This document shows, piece after piece, positions 12,245 through 23,957 of a stretch of DNA of 64,000 nt. Numbering within the stretch: position 1 is the stretch's first letter; each line of letters starts with the position of its first letter. Source of the stretch: Pegoplata infirma (Eukaryota; Arthropoda; Insecta; Diptera; Anthomyiidae); the NCBI GenBank assembly GCA_963921195.1, contig OY992536.1, positions 287,327,530 to 287,391,529 of the forward strand, read 5' to 3'. Below the pieces are notes generated by a model that saw nothing but the letters and a program-made list of their open reading frames with translations, did not search any database and was not told the origin of the DNA. A program made the position numbers and the translations under genes.

Positions 12245-12700
12245 AAAAATATTATGTAGCCCAAAAGTTTTATTTTAAGTAAGTTTTGTATGTTTTAAAA
12301 ATATTTTTTTTAAAAGAAATCCTATTTAAGAGAATTTTTTTTGAGTGCAAAATTTTTTATAGATGTTAAAAAAAATTTGAGTTGCAAATTAACATTTTGA
12401 ATAAAGAAATTTCCTTTTAACTAAATTTTTTTTGAGTGTTCATTTATTTTTTTTTTTTCTGTAAACATTTTTTTGATTTTCAAAAACTTTGTTTTTCAAA
12501 AAAATATTTTGTAGTCAAACAATTTTATTTTGATTAAGTGCTTGGTGATATATTTTGTATTTAAATAAAAAATCCAATTTTAGAGAATTTTTTTTTTTTG
12601 AGTGTAAAATTTTTGTTGAATGTAAAAGGAAAAATTCAAGTTGCAAATGAACATTTTGAATAGAAAGTTTTTTGTGTGAAATTTTTTTTTAATGTCAAAA
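12245..12700. repeat. Direct duplication of about 256 bp
   Basis: Landmarks such as 'gagaattttttttgagtg' and 'acattttgaata' recur about 256 bp apart (for example 12250 versus 12506). Divergence is moderate. It lies just upstream of the transposase remnant. Confidence 0.65.
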
Positions 12701-12835
12701 ACGTTGTTTTGATTACTTTTGTTTTACAGAGGTACTATTTTTTGTGAAAAAAAATAATAATTCTTTACTTATTTTTGTGAGTGTAGCAAAATTTTCTATA
12801 ATTTTTTTTTCTTTAATTGTACTATGTATTTTAGG

Positions 12836-13252
12836 CGTGTTAATGGGTCCTGACATTAGAAAGCTTAAGGCAGATGATAACTTTGAACTTTTGCTTAATG
12901 CTTCCCAAAAAGAAGCTTGGATATCAGTAAAGAACGTAATAAATGAAGTATGTAAGTATTAGGAAACAATAAATCTGTGATGTTTAAGGAGTTCGTATCC
13001 GAAATGATAAAAAACTATAAAGAAATCGAAGTTTTAATGTCCTTAAAAGTTCATGTTTTACATGCCCATCCTGACCTTTTTCCAGCATGTTTCGGAGATG
13101 TTTCTGATGAACACGGGGAACGGTTTCATCAGCAACTAGCACCTTTCGAAAAAAAATTTTCATTCAAATAATAACAAAATTATGCCAGCAGAATATGTGT
13201 GGTATATATTAATAGAGACCTCTAACCAAGCCTATAAAAAACAAAAGCATTA
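12836..13252 (+). pseudogene. Broken transposase C-terminal remnant (GPDIRKL...VSDEHGERFHQ type)
   Basis: Three frames joined by two shifts give a recognisable protein end. First 12836-12960 with GPDIRKL. Then 12977-13171 with MSLKVHVLHAHPDLFP and VSDEHGERFHQ. Then about 13172-13252 with 'WYILIETSNQAYKKQ' to a TAA. I know this motif order from transposon-derived proteins repeated in many arthropod genomes, usually with HFLHSHLDFFPENLG and a DEQGERFHQD block; the acidic/His cluster may be part of a catalytic core. Shifts lie near 12960-12977 and in the A-run near 13150-13165. The upstream part is missing. Superfamily not certain; CMC-like is suggested by the CACTA termini of the host element. 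Confidence 0.7.
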
Positions 13253-14139
13253 AAAAATGTTTTCAACTTTATTTTTTGTTTCATTAAAAAAAAATTTAAA
13301 TAAAATTTTCAAAATTTTTGTTTTGTTAAAATCCCTAAAATTATGTTATTTATTTTTATGTTTTGATAGCCATAAATATAAAAATTTTGTTAAATGAGGT
13401 ATTTTAAAAACAGTTTTTGTGAAGAAAACTTTTGCAAATATAAACTTTTTTGCTTGAAATTTGAAACATAAGGTTTTTAGACATGCTTACATATTATACT
13501 AAAAGATGAAGCGATACATCTCATTTTAAATAGATGCCACCTTTATAACAAAAAGATTTTTCGCGAATTGCAAAAAAAGTTACATATATATAATTTTTTT
13601 TTCTGCATAAATTAATAACTCACATTAGTCTTTTTACATAAATCAGATCAGGTCTTGAAATAATTTACGGAGTTGCCAAAAAAATCGCAAAATTAATAAA
13701 TTATGATAAAAATCGCGATTTTTACCACTTAAGCGAAAAGAATTTAATCCAAATTCTTACTTAATATATTGCTATTGGTCTAATCCACATTTCCCGAATC
13801 AAAAAAATTTAAATTTGTGCAAGCAGATTTGTTTTTAAATAAAAAAACGCCAAAAAATGGGCAAAACTTTGATGAAGATTTGCAAGAAAACTGTTCCATT
13901 GATTCAAAAACGGACTTCACCAATGAAATCAGCATGCCTTAATTATATAGAAATGATGATCAGACCTCGTGTCGCAAAAAATTTTTGGTTTTTTGTAACG
14001 TAGTGTAATTTTCTTGTAAATTATGTTATGAGAATATCATGGTTTTAATTAGTAAAGAAAATAATGACCTCGAGCCAAAATAAACTTCCTCAAAATAAAA
14101 ATAAAAAAAAAATAAAAAACTGAATTTTATTCTTGAAAA

Positions 14140-14428
14140 AAATGAACATTAAAAAAAAAACTACAAGTTTAAGCAAGCAGGGTCAGTTAAAAGCAGCAAA
14201 TTTATAATTTGACTCAAACTCGATGTAAGTCTTAGATTCCTCAGACTTTCCTTCTATAATCAGTAAATTTTTCTGCTATCTCGACAGATTTCTCTGCTGA
14301 TTTCACCTAGAAAATCAAGACAGATATTTAGCAAACCACGTCTGCTACAATCAGCAGATTTCTCATATGGCTCAAAATTGAGCAGACTTTTCTGCTGATT
14401 GTCTGAAGAATTTATTTTGAGTGTAATG
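14140..14428. repeat. CAGCAGATTT-rich repeat with GAGTGTA end
   Basis: Several copies of 'cagcagatttctc', 'tctgctgattt' and complements between 14260 and 14400. The stretch ends 'attttgagtg' followed by TA, as do the TA-MITEs. The left end was not found. Confidence 0.4.
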
Positions 14429-14867
14429 TGTAATCATCCCACGTATATGTAAGTATATTATATTCATGACAAAAGCTTATCAAGTCCATACATTCACCAT
14501 ACGCCTCGTAATTGTGTGTATGAGTTTAAGTTGGTGTTATGTGCTCTACACTACACTTAAAATAATATGTCTGCAAAAACTAGCTTGTTGTCTGGAAAAT
14601 ATCAAAAATGTGCTGATCTTAGAAAAATCGCTGGTTGACTAAGAGCACTACCGATATGGCAAAGTAATGGAACCACATATGATCACGCTGTTTTTCGGAA
14701 ATAAAACGAAGGTCAAACGTGGGATCGCTAAAACTATACCATATTTCTAAATTCTAAGATGTCTGTTAAAAATAATGAAACCATTTTATATTTTAAGAAA
14801 CAAGTTGCAGCAAACCATATAGATTTATAAGAAAATAATAGGGAAATATCTTGGAAACTAACAAAGA

Positions 14868-15377
14868 AAGTCTTTCACAGTGCACCCGCCGATTGTCCTG
14901 AAACTTGAATATGAGAATGAGGGGGAACAAATAAAAGTTACCTGTTTTTTTTTAGTTGCTCAATCTCAAATTTAAAAAAGGGTTGCCACCATATGAAAAA
15001 ATAGTTGCTTTCGGGAAAATCCGAACTAGCAGGAATTTCCCCAAACGAAAAAATACGGGTCAGCTTGATATTGATAGAGATTATTATATATGATTTTGGC
15101 GGTCGTACGTATAAACAACTCCATATAAACTACCCCAAAGATTATACATTTTTGACAATAACGAACTTAACGAAGCCGAATTTGGACACTTCCGTTGGAT
15201 AAGCCTTCAAAAAATGGGAAAATCTTCAAAAAACGAAAAAAAATCCGTTTTCCCCCTCCCCTTTGACCCACTAAATGTGAGATTGGGCAACGATAAAAAA
15301 ACAGGTAACTCTATTTTGCTCCCCTCTTTCCTATATGCAAGTTTCGCGACAATCGGTGGGTGCCCTGTGAAAGACCT
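14868..15377. mobile_element. Inverted-repeat element of about 510 bp ('GGTCTTTCACAGGGCACCC')
   Basis: The left arm begins 'agtctttcacagtgcaccc'. The right arm reads as its complement ending 'gggtgccctgtgaaagacc'. Arms extend past 'aacttg' and 'ttacctgttttttt' for roughly 130 bp. A fragment of the same arm occurs at 44841-44880. No coding content. Confidence 0.7.
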
Positions 15378-16520
15378 TCCCTGTAAGTAAGATAGTCCAT
15401 AAACGCTTAAAAGCTATTCTGACAGAGTTTTTTTTTCGAGTGTATTATGGCGTACTTCTGTTGCTGATATTTCTGTTGTTGTTTTTGATGTTGCTGCTGT
15501 TAATATTTACCTACTTGCAGTGCAATACGAATATAATTTCTTTCACTTCTCATTTTTTTTTATATTTCCTTTTTATCCTTTTTATATGCTCATTTGGCAT
15601 GTGCCATAAACGTCCAAATATAATCGAAAGAATTTTGTATGTACTTCATACAATATAAAAGTACATACATATTATTCATTTTTACATAAGTTTATATAAG
15701 TATGTTTATCCATACACTCACACACACACATCCAGTTAAATACAAGTATGTGGTAGTGTTATAACAACCCCCAAATGGGTCATTTGCGTATCCTCAAACA
15801 GCGAATAAAAATCAGTGAACAAGAAAATAATGTATGTTTGTCTGTCTGATTGTGTAGGTAGGAATATTGTGAATGAATATTCACATACGAGTACAAAGAG
15901 TGAGATCAAGAGATGATTTTTAGTTTTATAATATTTTTTTTATTACATGTATGTTGGTTGTATATTTGGGTTATATGGTCAAGTTATATGTCATCATAAA
16001 ATAATAACTAAATAACGGTATAGAAATGTCAAAGGACATATGACAACGCTCACATACATACAAATTAATATGTTGTAGTGTTTTTATGTTGTTGTTTATT
16101 AAGGGGCTAATAACTAAGGGTTAATGAAAAGAATGGACTTTATGAAGTTTTATCACTACAACTATTTAGACAATAAATTTGTCATTAAATATGGGTCTAA
16201 TGAGAATTACATTTTCGTAAGTATTGGGCTTTAGTAAAGACAAACAACGCAGGAAATTTTTTTTGGAACAGATTCATCTTAAACAACTGTATAAATTTTT
16301 GGGGGAAAAAATGCCTACAGACTGTTTATATATAAAAAAAAAAATAATCTGCACAAAAATTTTTTGAAGTTCAGTAAACAGAATCAGTTAAATTGCAGAA
16401 AAATTTCTGTTATTTTCTAAAACTGAATGACAGAGAATTTACTTAAAATATCAATGTCTGCTTTTGAGTGGAGTTTTTGGCATTGACGCAATAACATGCA
16501 ATAGTGGATCCACAAAAACG
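15378..16520. other. Non-coding sequence with simple repeats
   Basis: GTT/CTG-rich run (15450-15510), CA-rich run near 15718, otherwise nothing recognised. A stretch around 16300-16470 has weak CAGATTT motifs. Confidence 0.5.
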
Positions 16521-16562
16521 CTAGAGGATTTTGTTTTGCAAAAACGAAACAAAATCCTCTAG
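16521..16562. repeat. Perfect 16 bp hairpin
   Basis: Arms 'ctagaggattttgttt' (16521-16536) and complement (16547-16562) with a 10 base loop. Isolated; function unknown. Possibly a transposon subterminal hairpin. Confidence 0.8.
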
Positions 16563-16780
16563 AGAAATTTTGGTGGGCGAAATTGGAATCACGAAGTCCA
16601 TTTCATTTAAATCATGTTTGTGGATACGCGTTTTTTTATTTCACAGTGCAACAACCAAAATTAAAATGGGATGAAACCAAAAGCAAATGAAAGTTGACAT
16701 ATTCCATAACAAAATCCTTAAGGTTTTTTTTAGTTCATCGCTAGATTTTTTTTTTGTAATGTTGTAATTGCAATAATAAT

Positions 16781-17573
16781 CAGTGTTGCCATTTCCAAAA
16801 TGAAGAAAAGCGCCAAAATTTTGGAAAAAGGGTAAAAAAGGGTAAAAAATTACAAAAAAAAAGGGTAAAAAAGCGCCAAGAGGAAAAAGTCAAAATTTAA
16901 AAATTTATTTTGAAAATGTACTTTTTCACTACGAAAAGAACATTTAAAAAAGGGTAAAAAGGGGTAAAACTGGAACATAAAAAGGGTAAAAAGCGCCAAA
17001 AACATAAAATAAAAAAAAATATATGATTTTTTTTTTCGTGAATTTACTAAATTTATTGAGACAAACTTGAAAAAAGAAAATTGCAATTCAAATTACTTAA
17101 ATATTATTAAGATAACAAGTAACACAAAATTTTAAATAAAAATATTTGTCTTTATAAAAAAATAAATAATTTTCAAATAAATCTGTTCCATTGTCGCACT
17201 CATCACGCCAACAAAATATTTTTTTTAAATACCTCTTTTGTAAATGATATTTGATAGCTTTGATTTGAATAATTTTGACTGTAAATACTTGAAGGCAGTT
17301 CATAATTTTGCCAACAAATTTCAGAATTGTTTTAAAATACAACAGTCCAAGTAAACGTACAAATGAAAGACCTTAACATAAAAATAATCAACAAAAAGAA
17401 ATATTAACAAAATCACAAAGTTTTTTATAAAAAGCACCAAAAGCTTCACGAAAAAATAAAAAAGCACCATGAATACCCGTTTTTTTAAAAAAAACGGGTA
17501 TTCATGGTGCTCCGGGTAAAAAGACAAAAAAAGCACCAGAAAATACTCGAAAAGCGTCAAAATGGCAACACTG
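16781..17573. mobile_element. hAT MITE with 8 bp target duplication and a 24 bp internal hairpin
   Basis: Termini 'cagtgttgccatttcc' and 'aaaatggcaacactg' are flanked by ataataat at 16773-16780 and 17574-17581. The body repeats a 'gggtaaaaaagcgccaa' motif. A near-perfect hairpin of about 24 bp per arm, including 'caccatgaatacccg', lies at 17464-17512. No transposase frame. Confidence 0.9.
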
Positions 17574-17682
17574 ATAATAATGGCTTAAAAAGTGTATATG
17601 GCGTATGATTAATTTTGTAATTGCCTTTAAATAACAATCATACGCAACGGTGAACAGTGGATTATTTTTAATAATTAGGATA

Positions 17683-19383
17683 TCGAGGGCCTATATTCAA
17701 AACCCTCTATCTTCCATTTTCACGAAAATGACTTTTTGATGGCAAAATATTCAGTAAAATGGCCCTCATCTATGGTGTAAAATTCAGAACAAAAATATTT
17801 TTTTTTTCTATTTGATTTGCATTTTTGGTTTTCTCTATCTCTTACACAATTAATTTTTCTGAATGCAAAACCCTCTATCTTTTCAAATAATTAATTCAGA
17901 AATATTTTTTTTGAATAATTTCATCACGCATTACATGTTTTCATACTAATTTTTGCATGCTGCACATGAATTTGTCAATAAAATTCCAGAACCACGATTT
18001 TGGTCCACTGATGCTAATTTTTTCTGAAAATTCTTGTTTGACTTTTTTGAAAAATATGGCTCAAAATTTGGATGTCTTGTGTACATTATGAAACAAAAAT
18101 TTTAATCTTAAAAATCCCGATGCTGATCAGCATCTGTGGACCAAAATCGCGTTTTTAATTTTTTTACTATTTTTTATATAACATACTCAACAGTTTGTCA
18201 ACGTTTGAGACGAATTCGGTAAAAAAATAATTTTTGTCTTAAAAATTCGCATCTGTGGACCAAAACCGCGATTTCGGAATTTTTTATAAGCCGTTATAAA
18301 AAATTATAATAAATTACGTTAAAAATTTAACGATGTCGTAAATGAAATCATAATAATCAATTTTTATTAAAATGCCAAAACCCTCTATCTGATCATTTTC
18401 ATTCATGTACTTAATATTTTTGAGAAACAAAACCCTCTATCTATCCTCTAAAACCCCCAATAATGTAAAATTTTAAAAACGAATCATATGTGAGATTCAG
18501 TAGTTGATTTAAAAAAATATTGTAGAATACCCGAGTAAAAAGATTATATATATTTATATAAAATTATATAAAGCCATCATATATAATCATATATAGTCTA
18601 ATGCGAAAAATGAGTCGATAAAACGATATAAAAACTTATCAAATTTGATCAAATCTGATCAAATTTGATATAATTTTAATATAATTTTATATAGTTATAT
18701 GCGAAAATTGGACCCTTTTTTGTATAAAATTGATGCAATTATATATAATTAAATATATTTATATATAAGAAAAAAATGTTTTCCCCTAAAACGCAAAAAA
18801 TTGACAAAAAAAAATTTGTTTCCAGGACTTAAAAATTTTCAAAAATATTTTTAGGACTTTGAAAATTTTCAAAAAAAAAAAACATCTGGACTTAGAAAAA
18901 TTTTCAAAAGTTATATTAAATTATATGTAAAGGACTTAGATTTTTTTTTTAAATTTTACTCATATAAGATAACATATAATTTAAAAACAGTTGCATAAAG
19001 TTTTATATAAAATTTCTTCAAATATTTTTTTTTTATCAAATTTAATAAAAAAGAAGACAGAATTTTAAAGTTCATATGTAATTATATAAACGAACTTTAA
19101 ATCATATGTTATTATATAAAAGTCAATATTTTCTGTTATATAATTTTATATAAGAAACAAATTAGAAGTGCAAATATATAAAATCACATATGATGCAACA
19201 AAAAATACATATAGCTTTACAAAATAATATATGTATATATAAAACTATATATAATTATATATGATCTTTTTTACTCGGGTATCGAATTTTAATTACTCTA
19301 ATAATACGCGAAATAAACAGTTTTTTGGCTCTCCTGAAAAGTTGTGTTTTTTTAGATAGAGGGTTTTGAATATAGGCCCTCGA
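17683..19383. mobile_element. TIR element with repeated AACCCTCTATCT motif, carrying a nested MITE
   Basis: Ends are a ~30 bp inverted repeat starting 'tcgagggcctatattcaaaa' and flanked by TA (17681-17682, 19384-19385). The alignment of 'atatcga' allows the exact ends to shift by up to four bases. The motif 'aaaaccctctatct' recurs inside at about 17868, 18368 and 18429, as well as in both ends. 'catctgtggaccaaaa' also recurs (18135, 18245). No coding content. Confidence 0.8.
18530..19279. mobile_element. TA-MITE with CCCGAGTAAAAA termini and dense TATATAA motifs
   Basis: Termini 'cccgagtaaaaagat' and 'atcttttttactcggg' are flanked by TA at 18528-18529 and 19280-19281. The 750 bp interior is mostly permutations of 'ttatataa' in both orientations. 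It lies inside the element at 17683-19383. Confidence 0.85.
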
Positions 19384-19613
19384 TATACAATAAGTAGCTA
19401 CGGGACTGATTCCAGCGAAATTCCTACCGGTTATAGCTAACGTAATAAGGGCACCACAAGAGGCCCCTAAAATAGGACAGTTTAGTACACAAAAACTTTA
19501 AATGCTTTAAAATCACCAGTTTTAAATGCGTGGAAAAAATATTCTAGCTCTGAACTAAAAAAATGCCTTTAGGGTTTTGTAAAATGTCAAAAGTTTGATT
19601 TTGTATCACTGTG

Positions 19614-20102
19614 TTTTCAAACGCAAATATCTTGAAAATGGTTCGAGGTAAAAAAGTTTGGATAACTAATGACGGATTTACGAGGTCTATTTACAATAAC
19701 ATTTGTTGGTACTAACTTTCAAATACGTTACAGCGGAACTACAGAAGTACTGAATTATCAGTTTTTGGAATCATCAAACGCGACTATCTTAAAAACAGTT
19801 TGATTTAGCAACATTTTGATAACAGACTTGGAATCAGAAGGTGAAAATCTATTAGGTTGAATTTTTAGAAAAGAAAACATTTTTTGCAATTAAAACGCTA
19901 TTTTTGCAAAATTTTATCGATCGAATATTTTAGTTTTTGTTGCTAAATTTTTCTTCGACATCGAGTCAGACTTTTAGGCTGTTTCAGACTAGCCGTGTCA
20001 AGAAAAATAGTGAAAATACCTCCAAAAATGCCTGCAAATGTTGTACTCAAACTTTAAATCATATAATGTTTTGCTGCAGATATAATGGTTATTTTACATA
20101 TT
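19614..20102. other. Unclassified AT-rich sequence
   Basis: No boundaries or coding signal seen; may be further old repeat sequence around the two neighbouring elements. Confidence 0.4.
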
Positions 20103-20110
20103 ATGATGAC

Positions 20111-21502
20111 TAGGGATGCCAAACGGGATTGACGTTTACAAATCCCGGGATTCGGGATTTTAAAATTCTAATCCCGGGATCCCGGGAATTTTCGGGATTT
20201 TTCGGGATTTCAAGATTTATTAAAATTAAGGTTTTTTACGTAATATTTTTAATAATTGTTTTTTATAATTAAATATTCAATTAATTCATAACCATTAAAT
20301 ATTTTTCGTAAAGTTTCACATATGTAGCACAGAAAAACCGAAAATTTAGGAACAGCTATGACCGATTTAAATAGACTCGAGCGATGTGCGTCTGTGAAAG
20401 ACGCGATGCAGTCGAATTTAAAATAGTAGAAAATACTTTTTTTTCGGTCGGCCTCTTTTGTAGAAGTGGATATAAAATATTTGTTTAAATAATGATTAAA
20501 TTGTGTAAGTAAATTTGTTACAATTTCTCGCAAGGGGAAGGTGTCCCCAATGTCCTCTACCAATATAAAATTTGTATTAATTGTCCTATTGGTAGGCGAA
20601 TCGCATTTTAACGGTTTTCTTCCCTTTGCGATAAATGTTGACAAATACATTTATTACGCTTAAGTAACAAAATTTTATCATTATTTATATTATTTTTTAT
20701 ATTCGCGCCCAAAAAAAAAGGGGCGGGACGAGAAAAATTGCATTTTCTGGCTAGGAGAAACTTAAAAATGAGTCATTTGATAACAAATGACAGAGGCTGT
20801 TTTGGTTCTTCATGGGGGAAATTTTCCCCTCATCCGCTTTAACTCATTTACGAACTAAAACTGTTAAAAATAAACTTTACAGATGGATTATATAATGATC
20901 CCTTATAAATTAGGGGGAGGCAAATTTTTTTTCCGAATTTTAAAATCGTCGGGGTCGGAATAGTTGCCTTTTAGGGTGAATATTTATACAAAAAAATATT
21001 GGAGTAGGGCTCCTTTTTAGACAAGAAAATGTGAGAGTTTCAAACAAAGCAAAAAAAAATGTTTTACTTTGTTCTGAATTTTCCGATTTTGAAGTAAAAA
21101 AGGAACCTAATGACATTTTCCTGCAGGAACAATATTGACCCTAAAAGGCATAAATTCTGACTCCGACAATTTTTAAACTCGAAAAAAGGGAAATATGCTT
21201 CACCCTTCTGTATATTAAGTTATACGACCTGAAAATTAAATTGTACTCCAAAAGAGTAAGAGAATTTAAGCCCAACATGCCTCATTTGAAAGATATTTCA
21301 AACACCTTTCAAACGATATCCATTTTGTTACCATCGGACAACAAACACTGAAGAAATAGTCAATTTTGATAACAATATTTGACAAACAAAATCCCGAAAT
21401 CCCGGGATTCTTCGGGATTTCTCAATCCCGGAAAATCCCGAAAAATACCGGGATTGAAATAAATAAATCCCGGGATTCGGGATTTCCCGTTTGGCATCCC
21501 TA
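20111..21502. mobile_element. Non-autonomous hAT element with CCCGGGATT-rich ends
   Basis: Termini 'tagggatgccaaacggga' (left) and its complement (right) are flanked by an exact 8 bp duplication, atgatgac, at 20103-20110 and 21503-21510. Both subterminal regions are clusters of 'atcccgggattcgggattt', stand-out GC islands in AT-rich DNA and probable transposase binding sites. The 133-codon minus-strand frame at 20249-20650 shows no hAT motif that I recognise, so I do not call it a gene. Confidence 0.92.
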
Positions 21503-21510
21503 ATGATGAC

Positions 21511-21800
21511 GCTCTAGCGATATATGTATCTATCCACCCATCTGTTTGTGGAAAGCAAGATGAGGTCTAAACCACAGAAACTCTAAATATGGCAAATGGG
21601 GCAAAATTGGATCCGTCTGTGGAAAGTAAAATGAAGCCCAAAGCAAAAGAGCTGTACTTTATAAATGAGCAAAATCGAATTGAAGACATTATAGGAATGT
21701 TCGTCAGTCGGTCTGTCGGCCTGTGGAAAGCATACAGAAGTACAAACTAAAAAAGTTAGGCTCCCGAAATAAAGCACGAATATGTCTTGTGTTAAGTAAT
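21511..21800. repeat. F2 repeat fragment with triplicated core
   Basis: The F2 motif 'gtccgtctgtctgtggaaa' recurs in variants at about 21535, 21612 and 21700, each followed by 'gaagcccaaagcaaaagag'-like sequence. Period roughly 80-100 bp. It is the continuation of an F2-like copy into which the hAT element inserted. Confidence 0.55.
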
Positions 21801-22320
21801 AGGCAGGTAACGTTCATAAATCGACCAGGGCTTAAAATCTTCCGCCTTTTTTAAGAACATTTCCACCTTTTTTAAGAACATTTCCACCATTTCCACCTTT
21901 TTTAAGAAAACCTCAAGAGTCGAAACTGAAATATTATGTAAAGAAAGTGAATTTTTTACAAAACTTCGTTACAATTCGAACAATTTCGTTTAATTTGTTT
22001 CATTGAATCTGAAAAATGCCGATATCTCAAAAACTATGCAAGATAGAGCAAAGCTGGGAAATTTTCAAAAGAAAGACAGTAAATAAAAATATGGAACAGC
22101 CTTCCTCTATCCATGTGTGGACTCAATAGGTCCGAAATTTTGAATTAAAAACTCGCATTGCGGAAATTTTAAAAAGCCAAGATCACGGTAAGTAGTGCCA
22201 ACACGATAAAATGTCCAAAGGCATTTTCGATGCTCTTCACTTGTAGAACTTCACCACGAAAACCCCGAGATCAAAAGTTTATAGTTAACTTATTTTAAAT
22301 TTTTTTTATGACCGCAAAAC
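21801..22320. other. Unclassified sequence
   Basis: A short duplication 'cacctttttaagaacatttc' near 21843-21905; otherwise no feature recognised. Confidence 0.4.
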
Positions 22321-22694
22321 CCACACTCAAAATATTTGTAGGCAAAAACAAATGAAAAACACACTTAAAACCAGTGAATAAACAATTGAAAACCATCCCA
22401 GTACTTATTCATTTGTTTTAACAAACATCAACATTTATTTTTTACTGTTGACAAAATTTTCTAAATAAATAACATAAAGCATTAAAAAATTAGGTTTTTT
22501 TCACTCTTTTTTACCAAAAAATTCGAAAAAAATAACCAACGAAAACATTAAAAATTATGATAGTTCTGTTATTTTTACCAACAAATTTCAAAAAAATAAA
22601 CTACGAAAACAATAAAAATTAATGATTTCGTAGGTAATTTTTTACAATTTTATATTAAAATATTTTTTTAAAAACTTTTAATAAAATTTTTGGG

Positions 22695-23297
22695 GAATCG
22701 ATCCCGCAATTTTTATATGGGGGACTAAGACTAAAAATGGTCCAATTATATTCCGATTTGATAAGGTTACCGAAGTACACGTTTAACACCAAAAAATCTA
22801 ATTTTTATCAAATATTTCCATTTTTATGAATTTTGAGGGAATTATGTGAATATCGGGAAGGTGGTTTGCATGGGGACTAACAGAAGGACTGACTTCCTTT
22901 GAAATTTGGAATGGTGATTTGTGCATACAAAATTTGATTACCTGCTAAATTTAAAAGCGATATCTATTTTAATACGGTTATTAGAGCCATTAAAGCCAAC
23001 TCCAAAGAGGGCGCTTGTATGGGGGCTAGGTCTTAACATGAACCGATTTTCTCCAATTTCAATAGGCTTCGTTCTTGGGCCAAAATATGCGTAAGTTTCA
23101 AATTTCAAGTCAATTGATGGAAAATTGCAACCTGTATTGTGCTTAAACCGATAGATGGACAGACGGACGAACATCGCTAAATCGAATCAAAAAGTAATTC
23201 TGAGTCGATCGGTATACTTGAAGGTAGGTCTAGGACCAATATTTCGGGTGGTTACAAACATCATCACAAACTCACCACAGAGTGGTGCAGGGTATAA
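22695..23297 (-). mobile_element. Short dispersed repeat F1, copy 2 (reverse, 3' end missing)
   Basis: Reads as the complement of the F1 copy at 8462-9131, ending with the characteristic hairpin 'caccacagagtggtgcaggg'. The opposite end with the GGTCGGTCTTGACC hairpin is missing. Inserted in the c2 MITE. Confidence 0.75.
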
Positions 23298-23383
23298 AAA
23301 CTGAACATCAAACAAATGTTTTTTCTTTTAAAAACTACTAAACGTAAAACTTTTTAAATAAACTACAAACAGTTAACGACATA

Positions 23384-23941
23384 CACAGAAAAAAATAAAA
23401 AAAATATTTAAGTAAATTTTTAATAATATTGAGTAAAAAATTACTCAATTTTGCACCAGTAAACGATTTAATAGTATTGAGTAAATTTTTAATAAAAATT
23501 TATTAAATGTTTGAAAAAAAAATTTGAGTAAATTTTTAATTGACACAATTAAAAATTTACTCAAAATTTATCTATTAATTTTTTTAAAAAGTTTAAAAAA
23601 GTTTTAAATTTTTTTTACAAAAAAAAAAAACAAAAACTTGTTTTTTCAAACTTTACCAAACATATTTATGTCTCAAAAACATAGGAAACTTTTATAAATA
23701 CGATTACAAACTTTCATTTACATATACAAAAAACTATAAACTAAACGAGAATTAAAAAAACTATGAGAGTTTAAAAAAAAAATAAAAAAACTATTAAGTT
23801 TTTATTAAATTATTTACTTAAATTGTTTTTAAAATTTTTAAGTAAATTTTTAATTGCGTCAATTAAAAAAATACTCAATTTTTGTTTTTAAATTTAAACA
23901 AGTGATTACTCAAATTTGTTTCCCCCATATTTTTTTCTGTG
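23384..23941. mobile_element. 'CACAGAAA' TA-MITE, copy 2
   Basis: Termini 'cacagaaaaaaataaa' and 'tatttttttctgtg' are flanked by TA at 23382-23383 and 23942-23943. Removal of the element plus one TA restores the CACTCAAAA family sequence 'gacataattttttgagtg' seen at 43891. 558 bp; no coding content. Confidence 0.92.
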
Positions 23942-23957
23942 TAATTTTTTGAGTGTA

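Larger units (their letters stand above)
10201..14005. mobile_element. 3.8 kb inverted-repeat DNA transposon with CACTACG termini
   Basis: Termini 'cactacgtaac' (left) and 'gtaacgtagtg' (right) open inverted arms of about 680 bp (10201-10880 and 13325-14005) that match closely along their length. TA follows the right end (14006-14007); AA precedes the left. A broken transposase C-terminus (12836-13252) lies inside next to the right arm. The arms also hold a short conserved open stretch containing 'MGKTLMKICKKT' reading inward-to-outward on each arm. Two MITEs are inserted in the left interior. The CACTA start suggests the CMC superfamily; this is inference. Confidence 0.75.
16642..19613. mobile_element. 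Inverted-repeat element, 'CACAGTGC' family, copy 2, with nested insertions
   Basis: The left end 'cacagtgcaacaacc' and right end 'gtatcactgtg' are inverted, with shared 'gctagatttt' and 'ctagctctgaac' subterminal motifs. It is flanked by TTT on both sides, which is too simple to prove a 3 bp duplication. It is the same family as 7881-9963. Two separate insertions break it: a hAT MITE at 16781-17573 and a 1.7 kb element at 17683-19383. Confidence 0.65.
22324..23955. mobile_element. 'CACTCAAAA' TA-MITE copy c2, split by two nested insertions
   Basis: The left terminus 'cactcaaaatatttgtagg' and right terminus 'attttttgagtg' match the complete copy at 43891-44643 read in the opposite direction. 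TA follows the right end (23956-23957); CA stands at the left. The family sequence stops in the tRNA-like segment near 22695, where an F1 repeat is inserted, resumes at about 23298, and stops again at 23381, where a CACAGAAA MITE is inserted; the last 14 bases follow at 23942-23955. Confidence 0.85.

Noticed and set aside
20249..20650. 133-codon minus-strand frame in the hAT element at 20.1 kb
   Set aside because: Does not show hAT transposase motifs, and the element looks non-autonomous.
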